Part shown: piece by piece, positions 12,431-24,425 of the stretch
Position numbering within the stretch: position 1 is the first letter of the stretch
Layout of the letters: each line of letters starts with the position of its first letter
Source of the DNA: Monodelphis domestica
Taxonomy: Eukaryota; Chordata; Mammalia; Didelphimorphia; Didelphidae
Assembly: GCF_027887165.1 (NCBI RefSeq)
Contig: NC_077233.1
Span: 182,589,114 to 182,653,113, forward strand
Length of the DNA stretch: 64,000 bases
Direction: 5' to 3'
Made by a program: the position numbers and the translations under genes
The notes under the pieces: model-generated
What the model was told of the DNA's origin: nothing
What the model saw: only the letters and a program-made list of their open reading frames with translations
Databases searched by the model: none

Positions 12431-12815
12431 CACTGTGGTACAATCAAATGTAATGGACTTCTCCATTAGTGGCAATGCAATGACCCTGAACAACCTGGAG
12501 GAATCTATGAGAAAAACCACTATCCACATTCAGAGGAAACACTGTGGGAGTAAAAACACCGAAGAAAAACAAATGCTTGAATACATTTATCGAAGGGATA
12601 TGGTTGGGGATATAGATTCTAAACGGACATCCTAGTGCAAACATCAACAACATGGAAATAGGTTCTGATCAAGGATATAAGTAATACCCAATGAAATTGC
12701 GTGTAGGCTGTGGGAAGGATGGGTGGAGGGGAGGGAGGGAAATAATGTGATTATTGCAACCAAGGAATAATGTTCTAAATTGACTAAATAAACTAATTCA
12801 AATTAAAAAAAAAAA
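12431..12815 (+). mobile_element. L1 copy B 3' UTR and poly(A)
   Basis: Downstream of ORF2 with a G-rich tract (12,720-12,740), AATAATGTTCTAAATTGACT, an AATAAACTAATT stretch and a poly(A) run ending at about 12,815, directly before the right target-site duplication. The intact tail and clean duplication mark the true 3' end of the composite insertion. Confidence 0.85.
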
Positions 12816-12827
12816 CATAAGACCTGA

Positions 12828-13850
12828 TTTCCAAAATTTCATCTATGCAGTTGTATAAAATCCTAACTTATCTTTCTTAGAAAATGATTCAAGTGATTAC
12901 CTTAAATGCTATTTAATCCAGCACCCAATAATATATTTAACATTTATATGGTGTTCTCTTTGCTTAGCATTATGATTTCAAATAAATGTTGAATGGAAAA
13001 ATATCCAACAACCCTTTTATATATAAAGAAGACATGTTAAATTCACTAACATACCACTTGATTATATCAATTGATTCCTGATTTATATTACTAATGGAAA
13101 AATTTGATCTCATTCTCCCAAGGACCCACTGTTTTTAGTTAACTCATGTTAAATAATTTGTGTTGGCAATTTCAGTACCCCACAACTATTTAAATCACCC
13201 ATGGAAAGAATTAATTATTTTTATTTATCTAACGACCCTGTAAAGTGTACTTTATGAAAATAAAGGACATATCCCTCTTACCCAGAGGCTTTTTGGTTGT
13301 ACCTCTGGCAGGAAAAGCTACTGTGTGAGAAAGAATTAAGTGTGTGATTCTCAAAGTAAAATATTTGGCTTCCTCCACCACTTATCTAAAAAGTCCCAGA
13401 AGAAGCCTGAGAAAATGAAGGTTTTTCACTCAAGGTTATTGAACAGCATGAGCAACTCAGATTGCTTTTTATCTTATGGGAACATTGAGGGAATATAACT
13501 CTTGTTAGGAGGATAAAAATCTTGTTGGAGCCTAGATCACACACTCAAAGACTCTAACATCACAGTCTCCTCCCAACAAAGGCATTGCATGGAGAGTGGT
13601 AGAGAATTTCACTTCAGGAATACTATAAAAGCGTGTTCTTATACCTAGACTGTTGCAATTTGCCATTTAGGGCATCTTGTCATTCAGGGCTGATCACTAT
13701 TAGAGGAATCTGCCACCTTTCTAAAAGGAAAATAAATCTACTGCTGTTTTATCACTGCTTTTCTCCCATCCAGTTTGTTTAAAGTGGGACATTTTCAAGC
13801 CGCATTTCTATTTCATTCCATTCAGCTACTATTCTTTATTTACAAAGGCC
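12828..13850. other. No gene or assigned repeat
   Basis: Pre-insertion sequence that was once contiguous with the sequence left of 5,184. AT-rich, no ORF of note, no repeat family recognised. Confidence 0.5.
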
Positions 13851-13852
13851 AT

Positions 13853-14627
13853 TAGCATAAATTTTTTTCCAACAATATTTTATTTTTCCCAATTACTGTA
13901 AAACAATTTTTAACATTCATTTCTTGACATTTTGCGTACCAAATTTGCTCCCTTCTTCCCTCCTCTCTTCTCTCCCTGAGATAATAAATTGATATTGGGT
14001 ATATGTAAAGACATACAAGATATATTTCCATATTAATCATATTGTAGAAGACATTTTAAAAAGTCCAAGAGAAAAAAAGTGAAAAGTAGTATGTTTCAAT
14101 CTGCATTCACTATCAGTTCTTTCTCTGGATATAGACAGCATTTTCCATCATGAATCTTTTGGAATTGTCTTAATCACTGATTTGTTGAGGACCATTCACA
14201 TTTGATCGTTATATAATACTACTTTTACTATGTACACTGTTTGCTTGGTTCTTCTCACATCACTTTGCAGCAGTTCATGTAAGTATTTCCAGGTTTTTCT
14301 AAAATCATTCTCTGTCATTTCTTATAGCACAATAGTATTCCATCACAATCATATACCACAACTTGTTCGGCCATTTCTGAATTGATGGACATTCCCTCTT
14401 TCGGACCACAAAAAGAGCTACTAATAAAATCTTTCTACAAGATAGGGTCTTTTATGTTTTTTCTTGATTTAATTTTATTGTTTCTTGATGCCTCTTGAAG
14501 TCATTAGCTTCTATTTACCCAATTCTAATGTTAACGGAATTATTTTCTTCAGTGAACTTTTGTGTCTATTTGTTCAATTCTACTTTTTAGGAATTTTCTT
14601 TTTTTCATGAATTTTTGTATATCTCTT
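13853..14627 (-). mobile_element. Old L1/HAL1-type copy, antisense, left part
   Basis: Antisense L1 3' end (TTCTTGACATTTTG, CTCTCCCTGAGAT) and ORF2 C-terminal homology (TTCTTTCTCTGGATATAGACAGCA to GGACCACAAAAAGAGC at about 14,420). From about 14,440 it passes directly into antisense ORF1-type coiled-coil sequence. Skipping nearly all of ORF2 is what HAL1 (half-L1) elements look like. It is interrupted by the composite L1 at 14,628 and appears to resume at 17,783. Confidence 0.6.
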
Positions 14628-15113
14628 TTTTTTTATTTAAACATTATTTTATTTGGTCATTTTCAAACATTATTCATTTGAAACAAAGATCATTTTCTTT
14701 TTCTCCCCACCCCCCCATATCTGACTCACAATTCCACTGGGTATCACATGTGTCCTTGATCTGAACCCATTTCCATGTTGTTGGTATTTGCATTAAGGTG
14801 TTCATTTAGAGTCTCTCCTCAATCGTATTCCCTCAACCCCTGTAGTTGCCATCCAAATTGCCCTCCAGAATGGTTTGATCAATTCACAACTCCATCAGCG
14901 ATGAATTAATGTCCCAACTTTGCCACATCCCCTCCAGCCATTACTTTCCATAGCTGCCATGTTAGCCAATCTGCTAGGAGTGAGGTGATACCTCAGAGTT
15001 GTTTTGATTTGCATCTCTCTGATTATCAGGGATTTAGAGCACTTTTTCATGTGCTTATTAATAATTTTGATTTCTTTAACTGAAAACTGCCTATTCATGT
15101 CCCTTGCCCATTT
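14628..15113 (-). mobile_element. L1 copy D, 3' end with internal deletion
   Basis: Antisense tail, 3' UTR (GGTCATTTTCAAACATTATTC, GGGTATCACATGTGTCC), then at about 14,848 an abrupt jump from CCCTGTAGTTGCC to the ORF2 segment CCAAATTGCCCTCCAGAATGG. Copy C has about 480 bp between these points. It then runs through the ORF2 C-terminal part to TTGCCCATTTTTC, where copy C's tail begins. The sense protein would read LTPSRLANM near 14,960. Confidence 0.75.
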
Positions 15114-17780
15114 TTCTTTCTTTTTTTTGTTTAAACATTATTTTATTTGGTCATTTTCAAACATTATTCATTGGAAACAAAGATCATTTTCTTTTCCTCC
15201 CCCCTAACCCCCATAGCCAACACAAAATTCCACTGGGTGTCACATGTGTCCTTGATCTGAACCCATTTCCATGTTGTTGGTATCTGCATTAAGGTGTTCA
15301 TTTAGAGTCTCTCTTCAGTCTTATTCCCTCAACCCCTGTAGTCAAGCAATTGCCTTTTCTCAGTGTTTTTACTCCCACAGTTTGTCCTCTGCTTGTGGAT
15401 AGTGTTTTTTTCACATAGATCCCTGCAGATTGTTCAGAGACATTGCATTGACACTAATGGAGAAGTCCATTACATTCAATTGTCGCTCAAAGTATCAGTC
15501 TCTGTGTACGATGTTCTCCTGATTCTGCTCCTTTCACTCTGCATCACTTCCTGGAAGTTGTTCCAGTCTACATGGAATTCCTCCACTTTATTATTCCTTT
15601 GAGCACAATAGTATTCCATCACCAACATATACCAGTTTGTTCAGCCATTCTCCAATTGAAGAGCATCCCCTCATTTTCCAATTTTGGGCCACCACAAAGA
15701 GTGCAGCTATGAATATTCTTGTACATGTCTTTTTCTTTATTATCTCTTTGGGGTACAAACCCAGCAGTGCTATGACTGGATCAAAGGGCAGTCTTTTATC
15801 GCCCTTTGGGCATAGTTCCAAATTGCCCTCCAGAATGGTTGGATCAATTCACAACTCCACCAGCAATGAATTAATGTCCCAACTTTGCCACATCCCCTCT
15901 AGCATTCATTACATTTCTTTGCTGTCATGTTAGCCAATCTGCTAGGTGTGAGGTAATACCTCAGAATTGATTTGGTTTGCATCTCTCTGATTATAAGAGA
16001 TTTAGAGCACTTTTTTATGTGCTTATTAATAGTTTTGATTTCTTTAGCTGAAAACTGCCTATTCATATCCCTTGCCCATTTTTCAATTGGAGAATGGCTT
16101 GATTTTTTGTACAATTGATTTAGCTCTTTGTAAATTTGAGTAATTAAACCTTTGTCAGAGGTTTTTATGAAGATTGTTTCCCAATTTGTTGCTACCCTTC
16201 TGATTTTAGTTACATTGGTTTTGTTTGTACAAAAACTTTTTAATTTGATGTAGTCAAAATTACTTATTTTACATTTTGTGACTCTTTCTAAGTCTTGCTT
16301 GGTTTTAAAATCTTTCCCTTGCCAAAGGGCTGACATGTATACTATTCTGTGTTCACCTAATTTACTTATAGTTTCCTTCTTTATGTTCAAGTCATTCACC
16401 CATTCTGAATTTATCTTGGTGTAGGGTGAGAGGTGTTGATCCAAACCTAATCTCTCCCACACTGTCAATTTTCCCAGCAGTTTTTGTCAAATAGCGGATT
16501 TTTGTCCCAAGAACTGGGGTCTTGGAGTTTGTCATAGACTGTCTTGCTGAGGTCACTTACCCCAAGTCTATTCCACTGATCCTCCTTTCTGTCTCTTAGC
16601 CAGTACCAAATTGTTTTGATGACCACTGCTTTATAATAGAGTTTGAGATCTGGGACTGCAAGGCCCCCTTCCTTTGTATTTTTTTTTTCATTATTTCCCT
16701 GGATATCCTTGATCCTTTGTTCTTCCAAATGAACTTTGTTATGGTTTTTTCTAAATCAGTAAAAAAGTTTTTTGGAAGTTCAGTGGGTATGGCACTAAAT
16801 AGATGGATAAGTTTAGGTAGCATGGTCATCTTTATTATATTGGCTCGTCCTACCTAGGAACAGTTAATGTTTTCCAATTATTCAAATCTAGTTTTAGCTG
16901 TGTGGAAAGTGTTTTGTAGTTGTGTTCATGTAGTTCCTGTGTTTGTTTCGACAAATAGATTACTAAGTATTTTATATTGTCTAAGGTGATTTTGAATGGA
17001 ATTTCTCTTTCTAATTCCTGCTCCTGAGATGTGTTAGAGATATATAGAAATGCTGATGACTTGTGTTGGTTTATTTTGTATCCTGCAACTTTGCTAAAAT
17101 TGTTGATTATTTCCACTAGCTTTTTGGTTGATTCTCTAGGATTTGTTAAGTAAACCATCATGTCATCCGCAAAGAGTGCTAGCTTGGTCTCCTCATTGCC
17201 AATTTTAATACCTTCAATTTCTTTTTCTTCTCTAATTGCTATTGCTAATGTTTCTAATACAATATTGAATAATAAAGGTGATAAGGGGCATCTTATTTCA
17301 CTCCTGATCTTATTGGGAATGCATCTAGTTTATCCCCATTACAGATGATGTTGGCTGATGGTTTTATATAGATACTGTTTATTATTTTTAGGAAGGATCC
17401 TTATATTCCTATACTTTCTAGTATTTTCAATAGTAATGGGTGTTGTATTTTGTCAAAAGCTTTTTCTGCATCTATTGAGATAATCATCTGATTTTTGTTG
17501 GTTGGCTTGTTGATATGGTCAATTATGTGGATGGTTTTCCTAATATTGAACCGTCCTTGCATTCCTGGTATAAATCCTACCTGATCAAAGTGAATAACCC
17601 TTGTGATGACTTGCTGGAGTCTTTTTGCTAATATCCTGTTTAAGATTTTTGCATCTATGTTCATTAAAGATTGGTCTGTAATTTTTTCTCTGTTTTTGGC
17701 CTGCCTGGCTTTGGGATCAGTACCATATGTGTGTCGTAGAATGAATTTGATAGAACTCCCTCTTTGCTTATTATGTGTAC
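15114..17780 (-). pseudogene. L1 copy C, 5'-truncated ORF2 and 3' UTR
   Basis: The best preserved L1 here. From the T-run at 15,114 it reads leftward-coding through the 3' UTR, the C-terminal domain (LLGLYPKEIIKKKTCTRIF), and a 189-codon open stretch at 15,899-16,468 (TISKLGEHR to SRLANM). It then passes the thumb region and the reverse transcriptase palm with an intact FADDMMVYL at about 17,155-17,180, GFIPGMQG near 17,575, and finally the finger region, ending at about 17,780. Several frameshifts and stops break it. The endonuclease and ORF1 are absent through 5' truncation. Confidence 0.85.
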
Positions 17781-17782
17781 AT

Positions 17783-17860
17783 CTCTTGCAATGTGACCAA
17801 TTCCAAATTTTTAAGAAATTCTTCTTTTTACTGAAATTTTGGGCCTCTTCTTACCATCTG
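17783..17860 (-). mobile_element. Old L1/HAL1-type copy, right part
   Basis: Sequence following the right target-site duplication continues the antisense coiled-coil-type sequence that stops at 14,627. This supports reading 14,616-17,788 as an insertion. The end of this fragment is unclear. Confidence 0.45.
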
Positions 17861-17879
17861 GCCTATTCTATTTTTTGGT

Positions 17880-19260
17880 TTTTGTTGGTTTTTTCCAGAT
17901 TACATGTGATTGCAATTTTTTATATGTTTTCTGACATTTTGCAATGTATGTTCTTATCCTTCTCTCCCACAGCTCACTTCTTCACAAGGAAGTAATCTGA
18001 GATAGTTTGTATCTATGTTACCTTACAATACATATTTCCATATTTGTTATATTATGAAACAAGACACAATCTCTACACTAGAGAAAAATTTGTGGAGGGA
18101 ATAAAGTGAAGAATGGTATGCTGCAATCTACATTGGTATATCGTTTTGTTCCTTCTATGGTGTTAGATGTCCTTTTTTATCATGAGTGTATTCTGTTTTT
18201 TAAGATATTATTTTCTTTAATATTTTTGTGCATCCTTTACCAAGATGCCAGGTCTTTTTCATGATTCTTCTGTATCATTCTCGTTTGTTTTACCAATTTT
18301 TCTTCTATTTTTCTTATTTGATTTTTAAGGAATTGTTTTTTGAATTGAGAACGATTTCTATTTTTTGTTGTTGTTGAGACTTTGGATGCAACAGTATTTA
18401 CTTTTTTGTTTTCTTCTTCTAAGGTTGTGTTTTCATCTTCCCTGTCACCGAAATAACTTTCTATGTTGAATTTATTTTGTTGTTGTAGGTCAGTTTTTCA
18501 ATTGTTTTCTTGACTTTGAACTAAAAAAAAACCTAAGCTATTAAATTTGGGCTCTTTTCCTTTGGTGAGGAGTGTATTGTATCAAGCTTCAGGTTCATTG
18601 CTTTGCTGCTTTCTGAGCTACCTCTGGGAATCTATAAGTTTTCAGTTCTTCTAAGGTAGAATAATCTAAGGAGAGGTATGTTTAATATGATCCAGACTTG
18701 TGTTATTGTCTGTTAGTGACCACAAACATTCTTTTCCACCTGGAACTATGACCAGGATCCCCTATTGACTTGCAAACCACAAGCAATGGTGTGCTAGTGC
18801 TCTTCCTGATCCTGAAATCATGATCCAGGATGGCAACCTAGAACTACAGCCTGGATGTGTATATGGACAATGTAATAGAATCCTGCACCCAGCACTAGAA
18901 AAGGGAACCCTGTGATCTTTTTCTGATCAGCTTTCTGATTCCCTTACCATTTGTAGCTGACACCTCTGGAAGCTATTACTGATGATTCAGCTGTCTTCAA
19001 AACCTATGCTGGCTTGCTGAGAAGAGGCAAGATGGGACCTGCCTTAGCACACTGCTCTGTGCTCCATTCCCACCCCAGTGCCACAAACCCTTTCTACCAA
19101 GCTTCTACATTGTCTTAGGAGGGAAGATTGTACTCCATCTTTTTGTGGATTCTTCTCCAGAATCTGTTTTGAGACTTATATCAGGTGTTATTTGAAGAAT
19201 AATTTGGAAGAGATCAGTCGGTTCCATATTCCTTCTCTGCCATGTTGGCTCTGCCCTCAG
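17880..19260 (-). mobile_element. HAL1-like element, antisense
   Basis: Order on the plus strand: 3' UTR-like sequence (17,900-18,200; TTTCTGACATTTTGCAATG, CTTCTCTCCCACAG), coiled-coil ORF1 antisense (18,200-18,530; GATCTTCCCTGTCAC-like), then a 5' region (18,540-19,250). The last two blocks align by eye with 59,340-60,180, for example GGAACTATGACCAGGAT, ACTACA.C, and CCTATGCTGGCTTGC. No ORF2 is present. The two copies support a mobile unit of ORF1 plus UTRs without ORF2. The family name is from memory. Confidence 0.6.
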
Positions 19261-19264
19261 GCAA

Positions 19265-19870
19265 TTCTGATTTTTATGTAGTTGTTTTCTTCAGTGAAAT
19301 GTACTTTTCATTTTGTTTTGTGCTTCTTTTACTAAACTGTTTACTTTTTTCATCATTATCTTGTATTGCTTTAATTTCTTTTCCTAGATTTACTTCTACC
19401 TGAAGAAGTATTTGATTTTTGAAATCCTTTCTGGTATTCTCTCTTTTTGGGCTTAATACCATCTCACTTTTTTTTTTTAAAAGATTTCTCACATTGCTGT
19501 TTTAAAATTGTTCTCTTCTGAGTTTGTGTTTTGATCTTCCCTGTCACTGGAATAACTTTCTAAATTCATATTCTTTTCAAAAATTTTTTGCTAAGTTTTT
19601 CAGCCTATTTTGTGACTTAAAAAGGAAGGGGTGAAAATTTTTTCTTACCTAAGACAACTTAGAAAGTCAGGAGGAAAGATCTGTCTCACTGTGGAAAGAG
19701 GGGGAGCCCATTCTAGCACAGGCAGTACCCAAGCAAGCCAGATACAGGCTGCATCCCAGCAAGTCAGCAGCCATACATCCATAGTCCTACTGCATAATGG
19801 GCAGTAAGGATCCTCATACCTGTTGTGCTCTTAGAGCAATAAACTTGGGACAGTGTTCCCCGCCCCCAGG
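19265..19870 (-). mobile_element. L1/HAL1 ORF1 and 5' region fragment
   Basis: Antisense frame at 19,274-19,492 reads a Lys/Glu-rich coiled coil, followed by the GATCTTCCCTGTCACTGGAATAA block also seen near 18,440 and 59,520. 19,620-19,870 is GC-richer and may be the matching 5' UTR. Possibly the continuation of another interrupted copy. Confidence 0.5.
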
Positions 19871-19874
19871 GGAA

Positions 19875-20355
19875 CATAAGTATTCTTTTCAATCTGTTCA
19901 GTAATATTTTCTCAATTACATATAAAAATGTTTAACATTCATTTTTCTGCCATTTTGAGTTCCAATTCTCTCCTAGCTTCTTGTTTCTCTCCTTTCCCTG
20001 GGATGGTAAGCATATCATGCAAAATATTTTTCTATATTCATCATGTTATGGGGAAAGGCCTATATCAAAAAAAAAAAAAGAAGAAGAAGAAAGAAAAGAA
20101 TAGAAAAAGAAAGTGAAAAATGATATCCTTCAATATTTTTTCAGACTCCAAAAGTTTTTCTGGAGGTGGATAGCATTTTTCATGGTGAGTCCCGTGGAGC
20201 TGTCTTGGATCATTATATTACAAAGAATAGCTAAGTCAATTCATAGATGCTCATCATACAATATTGCTATTACTGTGTACAAACAGTCTCTTGGTTCAGC
20301 TCACCTCAATTTGCATGCATTGATGGAAGTTTTTCCAGTTTTTTTCTGAATTCAT
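19875..20355 (-). mobile_element. L1 3' end, antisense, left of solo LTR
   Basis: Antisense 3' UTR (ATTTTTCTGCCATTTTGAG, TCTCTCCTTTCCCTGGGAT) and an A/GAA-rich run at 20,067-20,110, then ORF2 C-terminal homology (TTTTTCTGGAGGTGGATAGCA, TGTCTTGGATCATT). Cut by the LTR at 20,356 and resumed at 21,136 without loss of L1 register. Confidence 0.7.
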
Positions 20356-21135
20356 TTTAAGAATTTAAAATTGGGTTTTATGCTAAATATGAGAATTCTA
20401 AAGTAATATTGTGGTTGCCGATTTAAAAATATTACAGCTTAAGTCAAAATGACTTTTAACACCTTTATTTATAAAGAGATGGAAAGAGAGAAAGTGGAAA
20501 AACGTAGATAAAGAGACAGAAAGTACTGCCTAGCTACAAATACCCTGTTTAATCCTAACGTCTCCAGACCCGCCAATGTGAATCCTAAAGTGAATCTTAA
20601 CAGGATCCAAAGTCCTAATTAGGAAGCCAAAATCCAAAGATGCTGAAGAATCACTGGAGAAGATTCAGTACACAAAAAGCTAAGACTGCCAAGAATCTCA
20701 CTAGAATTCATGCTGAAGGGAGTGTCCCACCAAAGTGCCAATGAGCAGAGAGGGTCTCCTCACTGAAGAACCAAGGAAGGAATCACTTGGGGATTCCAGG
20801 GGATTCCAGGATCCAGGGAAAGAGTCTCCTCCTCCAGGACTGCTCACCAACCCAGAGTGAATGACTGAATCCTCAAGCTGGCCTTTTTAAAACAGTTTTC
20901 TACAGGGCACTTTCTGCCCCTCCCCCACTTTATGGGAACCAATCGCAGTCTTTCAATTTGCCTCGCACTGCCCAGGGGATGAACAGCAGCCTCTGGAGTT
21001 GTCACCCACTCCAGCAAGTGACTTGTGAACTCTCATACTTAGTGACTGGTACTAAACAGGGGTACTTAACTTTTTGATTGATTAACTTAAAAGTTGCTGA
21101 TTGATAGACAAAGAGAGTTTGATTCACTCTTCACA
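20356..21135 (-). mobile_element. Solo LTR inserted in L1
   Basis: About 780 bp of non-L1 sequence sits between two halves of one L1. A 4-bp duplication TCAT (20,352-20,355 and 21,136-21,139) flanks it. Read on the minus strand it begins TGTGAAGAGTGAATC and carries CTTTATAAATAAAGG near its 3' end, a possible polyadenylation signal. The minus-strand 3' terminus reads TTAAA rather than CA, so that end is mutated or off by a few bases. A 4-bp duplication suits a gammaretrovirus-like (class I) ERV. No internal viral sequence remains, hence a solo LTR. Confidence 0.7.
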
Positions 21136-21900
21136 TCATTCTGTTCATCATTTCTTTTGGCATAACAGTATTCTACTACAATAATATACCATACCTTTAT
21201 TCAGTTATTCTGCAATTGATGGACATCTCCTTACTTAATTTCCACTTCTTTGCCACCACAAGGATTGCTGCTGTAAATAATTTTGAACAAATGTGTCCTT
21301 GTCTTTGGGATGCAGATTTAGTTTAGGAACAGTTTTATAGTCCTCTAGGCATGATTCTAATTTTCTTTCTAGAATGATTGGACCAATTCAAAACTCCACT
21401 AATAATCCATTATTGTCCCAATTTCCCATATTCTCTCAAACATTTATAATTTTCATTTTCTGTTATTTTAGCCAATATGATAGGCATAAGATTGTACCTC
21501 TGGTTTTCTTTCAATTTGCATTTTTTGCAAATTTGCAAATTTTGCAAATTTCTTTCAATTTGCATTTCTCTTATAGTGATTTAGAAGATTTTTTCACATG
21601 ACTATAGATAACTTTGATTTCTCCTTCTAAAATGTCTGTTCATATCCTTTGACCATGTATCAATTGAAGAATAAATAGCATTTTTATAAATTTTATTCAG
21701 TGCTCTATATGTTTAAGAAATGAAGCCTTTGTTAGTGATGTTTGTTATTAAAAAATGTTTTCCCAGTTTTCTAGTTTCCTTCTGATCTTGGTCACATTGG
21801 TTTTGTTTCCTTATCATAATTATTTAAACCATACCAAAGAAACAGTATTTTCTCTATCAGTTAATGTATGGTTGTTAGATTTCCAGTTAATCTTTCAAAA
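21136..21900 (-). mobile_element. L1 ORF2 C-terminal region, antisense, right of solo LTR
   Basis: Resumes the L1 interrupted at 20,355: TTCTGTTCATCATTTCTTTTGG, ACAGTATTCTACTACAATAATATACC, then GATTGGACCAATTCAAAACTCC and TCTGATCTTGGTCACATTGGTTTTG. Old copy with many stops. A duplicated TTTGCAAATTTGCAAATTTTGC run sits at about 21,522-21,550. The 5' end fades out near 21,900. Confidence 0.7.
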
Positions 21901-24425
21901 TCTCATTAAATTTCTTTTGTAATATTATATTGATTGGAGAAGGGAGACATGCACTATTTGTTAGAGGCATTTCTTTAAAATGTTTTAGAGGCATCAAAAC
22001 TCTTCCTTTTTTGAACTTGCTTAATTCCTCTAGTGTTATTTCCCATTCATATCCAAGATCTCTACAGACAATGTTCATCTTAGTTAATTTTCCTTTATAC
22101 TTTAGTGAAAGTTGGGGGGGGGGTTGTTTTTGTTTTTTTTACACAAAATTAATTAGTTGCAGTGCTGTCACATTTGGAAGCTCTTAAAGACTTTCAAATG
22201 TGCAGTTCATTACAATTTCTTTGAGGCCTTTTGGACAGTTAGAATTGGTTACAATCATGTCATTTTTATTACTAATAGTCAAATAAACTCAAATACAACT
22301 CACTCAGCAGAATTGTAAAGGTTAAGACTTCTAGTTCCTCATTGTAGAATATCACAGATTTTAAGAAGCAGGAGGACTCTGGAGAAGTCATCTATCTGTT
22401 CAAAGTTATCCTCTTCTGTGTTAAAAAAGTATTATCAACCTGTTTCAGAAAGGAGTTTACTTGACAATGACAAGGGGGATAGGCTGGATCCTAAATATAG
22501 TTTCACAATTAATAGTATCCTATATAAAAGCAACTTTCATTTTGATGCTGGTATTTGAATGTGTACAAAAACTTGTAAGTACTTTTTCTTTGACTGTGAA
22601 AGATCTTCATTTTTAATTGCCTCCTTTTACAAAGGTTGTAATATTTTCCAGTACTGTGGGTTACTAAGTTATTATATCTAACTGAACAGTTAAGAGTCTT
22701 AGGTTTGTCCCTCATCAAAAGGGGAGTTAATTTCTAATGATTTTAAATTAACAGAAATCTTAATCATATTATTAGTTTTTTTATTCAAACAAATAAAATA
22801 CTTCAGTAAGACACTAATATTAAAAAATTTAAATCTCAATTTTCACAAAAACCATTTATTGCCAGGATTGCAAGTTTCTGAGCCCACTGTTACCAATCAG
22901 TTTATGCTTTATTTTTTTAATCAACTCAAATTGAAAAATGATGGTGAGACTATTGGTGAAATACAATCATGAACATCACTTTGGTTCAATTAAATGTAAA
23001 TTAAACAACAATAAATTTTATTTGACTGACGTAGAATTATATACATGCATATATCAAATTCTTGATATATAAAAGACTGTTATGGCTTTGACAAATCCTT
23101 CCCTAATGACTGTGCCACTTTCACTCTCTTAAAGGTAGATTATTATCTTTTATTATATATAATAAAATTTGCCTCAGTGTCAAATGAGCAACAGTTTGCA
23201 TTAGAATTATTCTTTGATTTGTATTATAATTTCTTGATTACAAATATCTGCTTTTATTAAAAACAGTAATAGGAATGTTAGATAGAAATGACATGAATTG
23301 TACTACTGTTAAAATGTAAAAAACACAGAACTATTAAATGGTCAGAAAAACCACATTTTTAATCAGGAAAGGGATAGTCCATAATATCTAGGCCTCCACA
23401 CAGAGTCAGGAGCTCAAAACCGCAAGGAAGGTCCTGGCACTCTGGCTACACCATCCCTGGAAGTGCCCACCGCACTAGATTGACAGCTCCAGAGAATAAA
23501 AGAAATTGGGAAACATATTTTGGGGAACTGAGGAACTGAGTATAGTTGATTGGCTTTACAAAAGCTACAAAGAAGATGAAGAGTACTAGACAGTATAGTC
23601 AGGGAGAAGCTGATGTTTTCAATGGACACAAAAGGGAAAGACCCAGTCAAGGGCTAGGCTACTTTCCAATCTCTCTTCCACAGCTACCTTGGAAAAGGGA
23701 TTTGACACAAGAGAGAAACTACAGGGACAAAAAGGGTACTTAACACATGATTGAACTACTTTAAGGTCTATTGTTAATCCAAACTTGTAAAGTTAGGCTT
23801 TCCCTAAGAGAAATTCTTATGTGACAAGATCAACCTTGAGGTTTTCAACTTTCAAGCTAACTGAATGGGGGAGGGAGGGAGGCTTTCAGATCCCACTTGG
23901 CAGCAATTTTGGGGTTTTCTAGATTCCACATTGATATTACTAAAGTAATTTTTTTCTGGTGAGAATTCCAAATTTCTGAAGGTATAACTTTCTATTTCCT
24001 TTCAAATTACTCAAAGGCTGTCCATTTCCTCTGCTTTCTTAACCTACACTACTATCTATACTCTTGTTAAATTCTGTCCTCAGTAACTCTTACCATAATT
24101 TTTCATAGCCTGCACTGAAAATGATTATGTATCACTTATTGTTTCAGTTGCTTTCTGATTTTAAAACAAACTTTTCTCTTTCTGGGATTCACCTTCAATC
24201 TCAGAATCCCAATGTAGAGAGCTTGCTTGATGTCTTCAGGTTGGTTGTCTAAAAATAGTAAGCAACTGAAGGGTAAATAAATCCCAATTTTATTTATTTT
24301 TATTCCTTTGGTGACTGAATGTGTTCTAAAATTTACCTGTTCTGCTTTAAAAAAACAAACATTTCCATTCTGCCATAAATTCTGTCATTCCTTTGAAGTG
24401 TCATCTTTAAGTATTATATAATTAG
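21901..24425. other. No gene or confidently assigned repeat
   Basis: AT-rich DNA. Seen here are a short perfect-arm hairpin at 22,169-22,202 (CACATTTG...CAAATGTG), a G-run at about 22,114-22,123, and unremarkable frames of up to about 80 codons without similarity I can name. 23,400-23,740 is less AT-rich but shows no splice-site-bounded frame. Confidence 0.45.

Larger units (their letters stand above)
5184..12827 (+). mobile_element. Composite two-L1 insertion in one target-site duplication
   Basis: The left flank has a TTAAAA endonuclease site at 5,182-5,187. A 16-bp duplication with one mismatch (AAAATATAAGACCTGA at 5,184-5,199, AAAACATAAGACCTGA at 12,812-12,827) brackets the whole block. 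Inside, in order, are an L1 5'-end-like start (GGGGCAGAGTCAAGATGGC, from 5,208), ORF2 and the 3' end of copy A to about 8,630, then copy B from mid ORF1 through ORF2 to a poly(A) ending at 12,815. There is no second duplication at the A/B junction that I can defend. The arrangement implies one integration event carrying both copies, or a nested insertion with loss of flanks. Confidence 0.8.
14616..17788 (-). mobile_element. Second composite L1 insertion (two copies, antisense)
   Basis: The block starts (plus coordinates) with a T-run at 14,628, the antisense poly(A) tail. A duplication TGTATATCTCTT / TGTACATCTCTT flanks it (about 14,618-14,629 and 17,778-17,789). Copy D (14,628-15,113) comes first, then a second T-run and copy C (15,114-17,780). 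The flanking old element continues after the right duplication. As in the 5-13 kb composite, a truncated L1 is joined to the poly(A) end of another L1, with only one duplication around both. Confidence 0.7.

Noticed and set aside
22169..22202. Hairpin CACATTTG...CAAATGTG as a microRNA precursor
   Set aside because: Arms of only about 10 bp and no extended stem.
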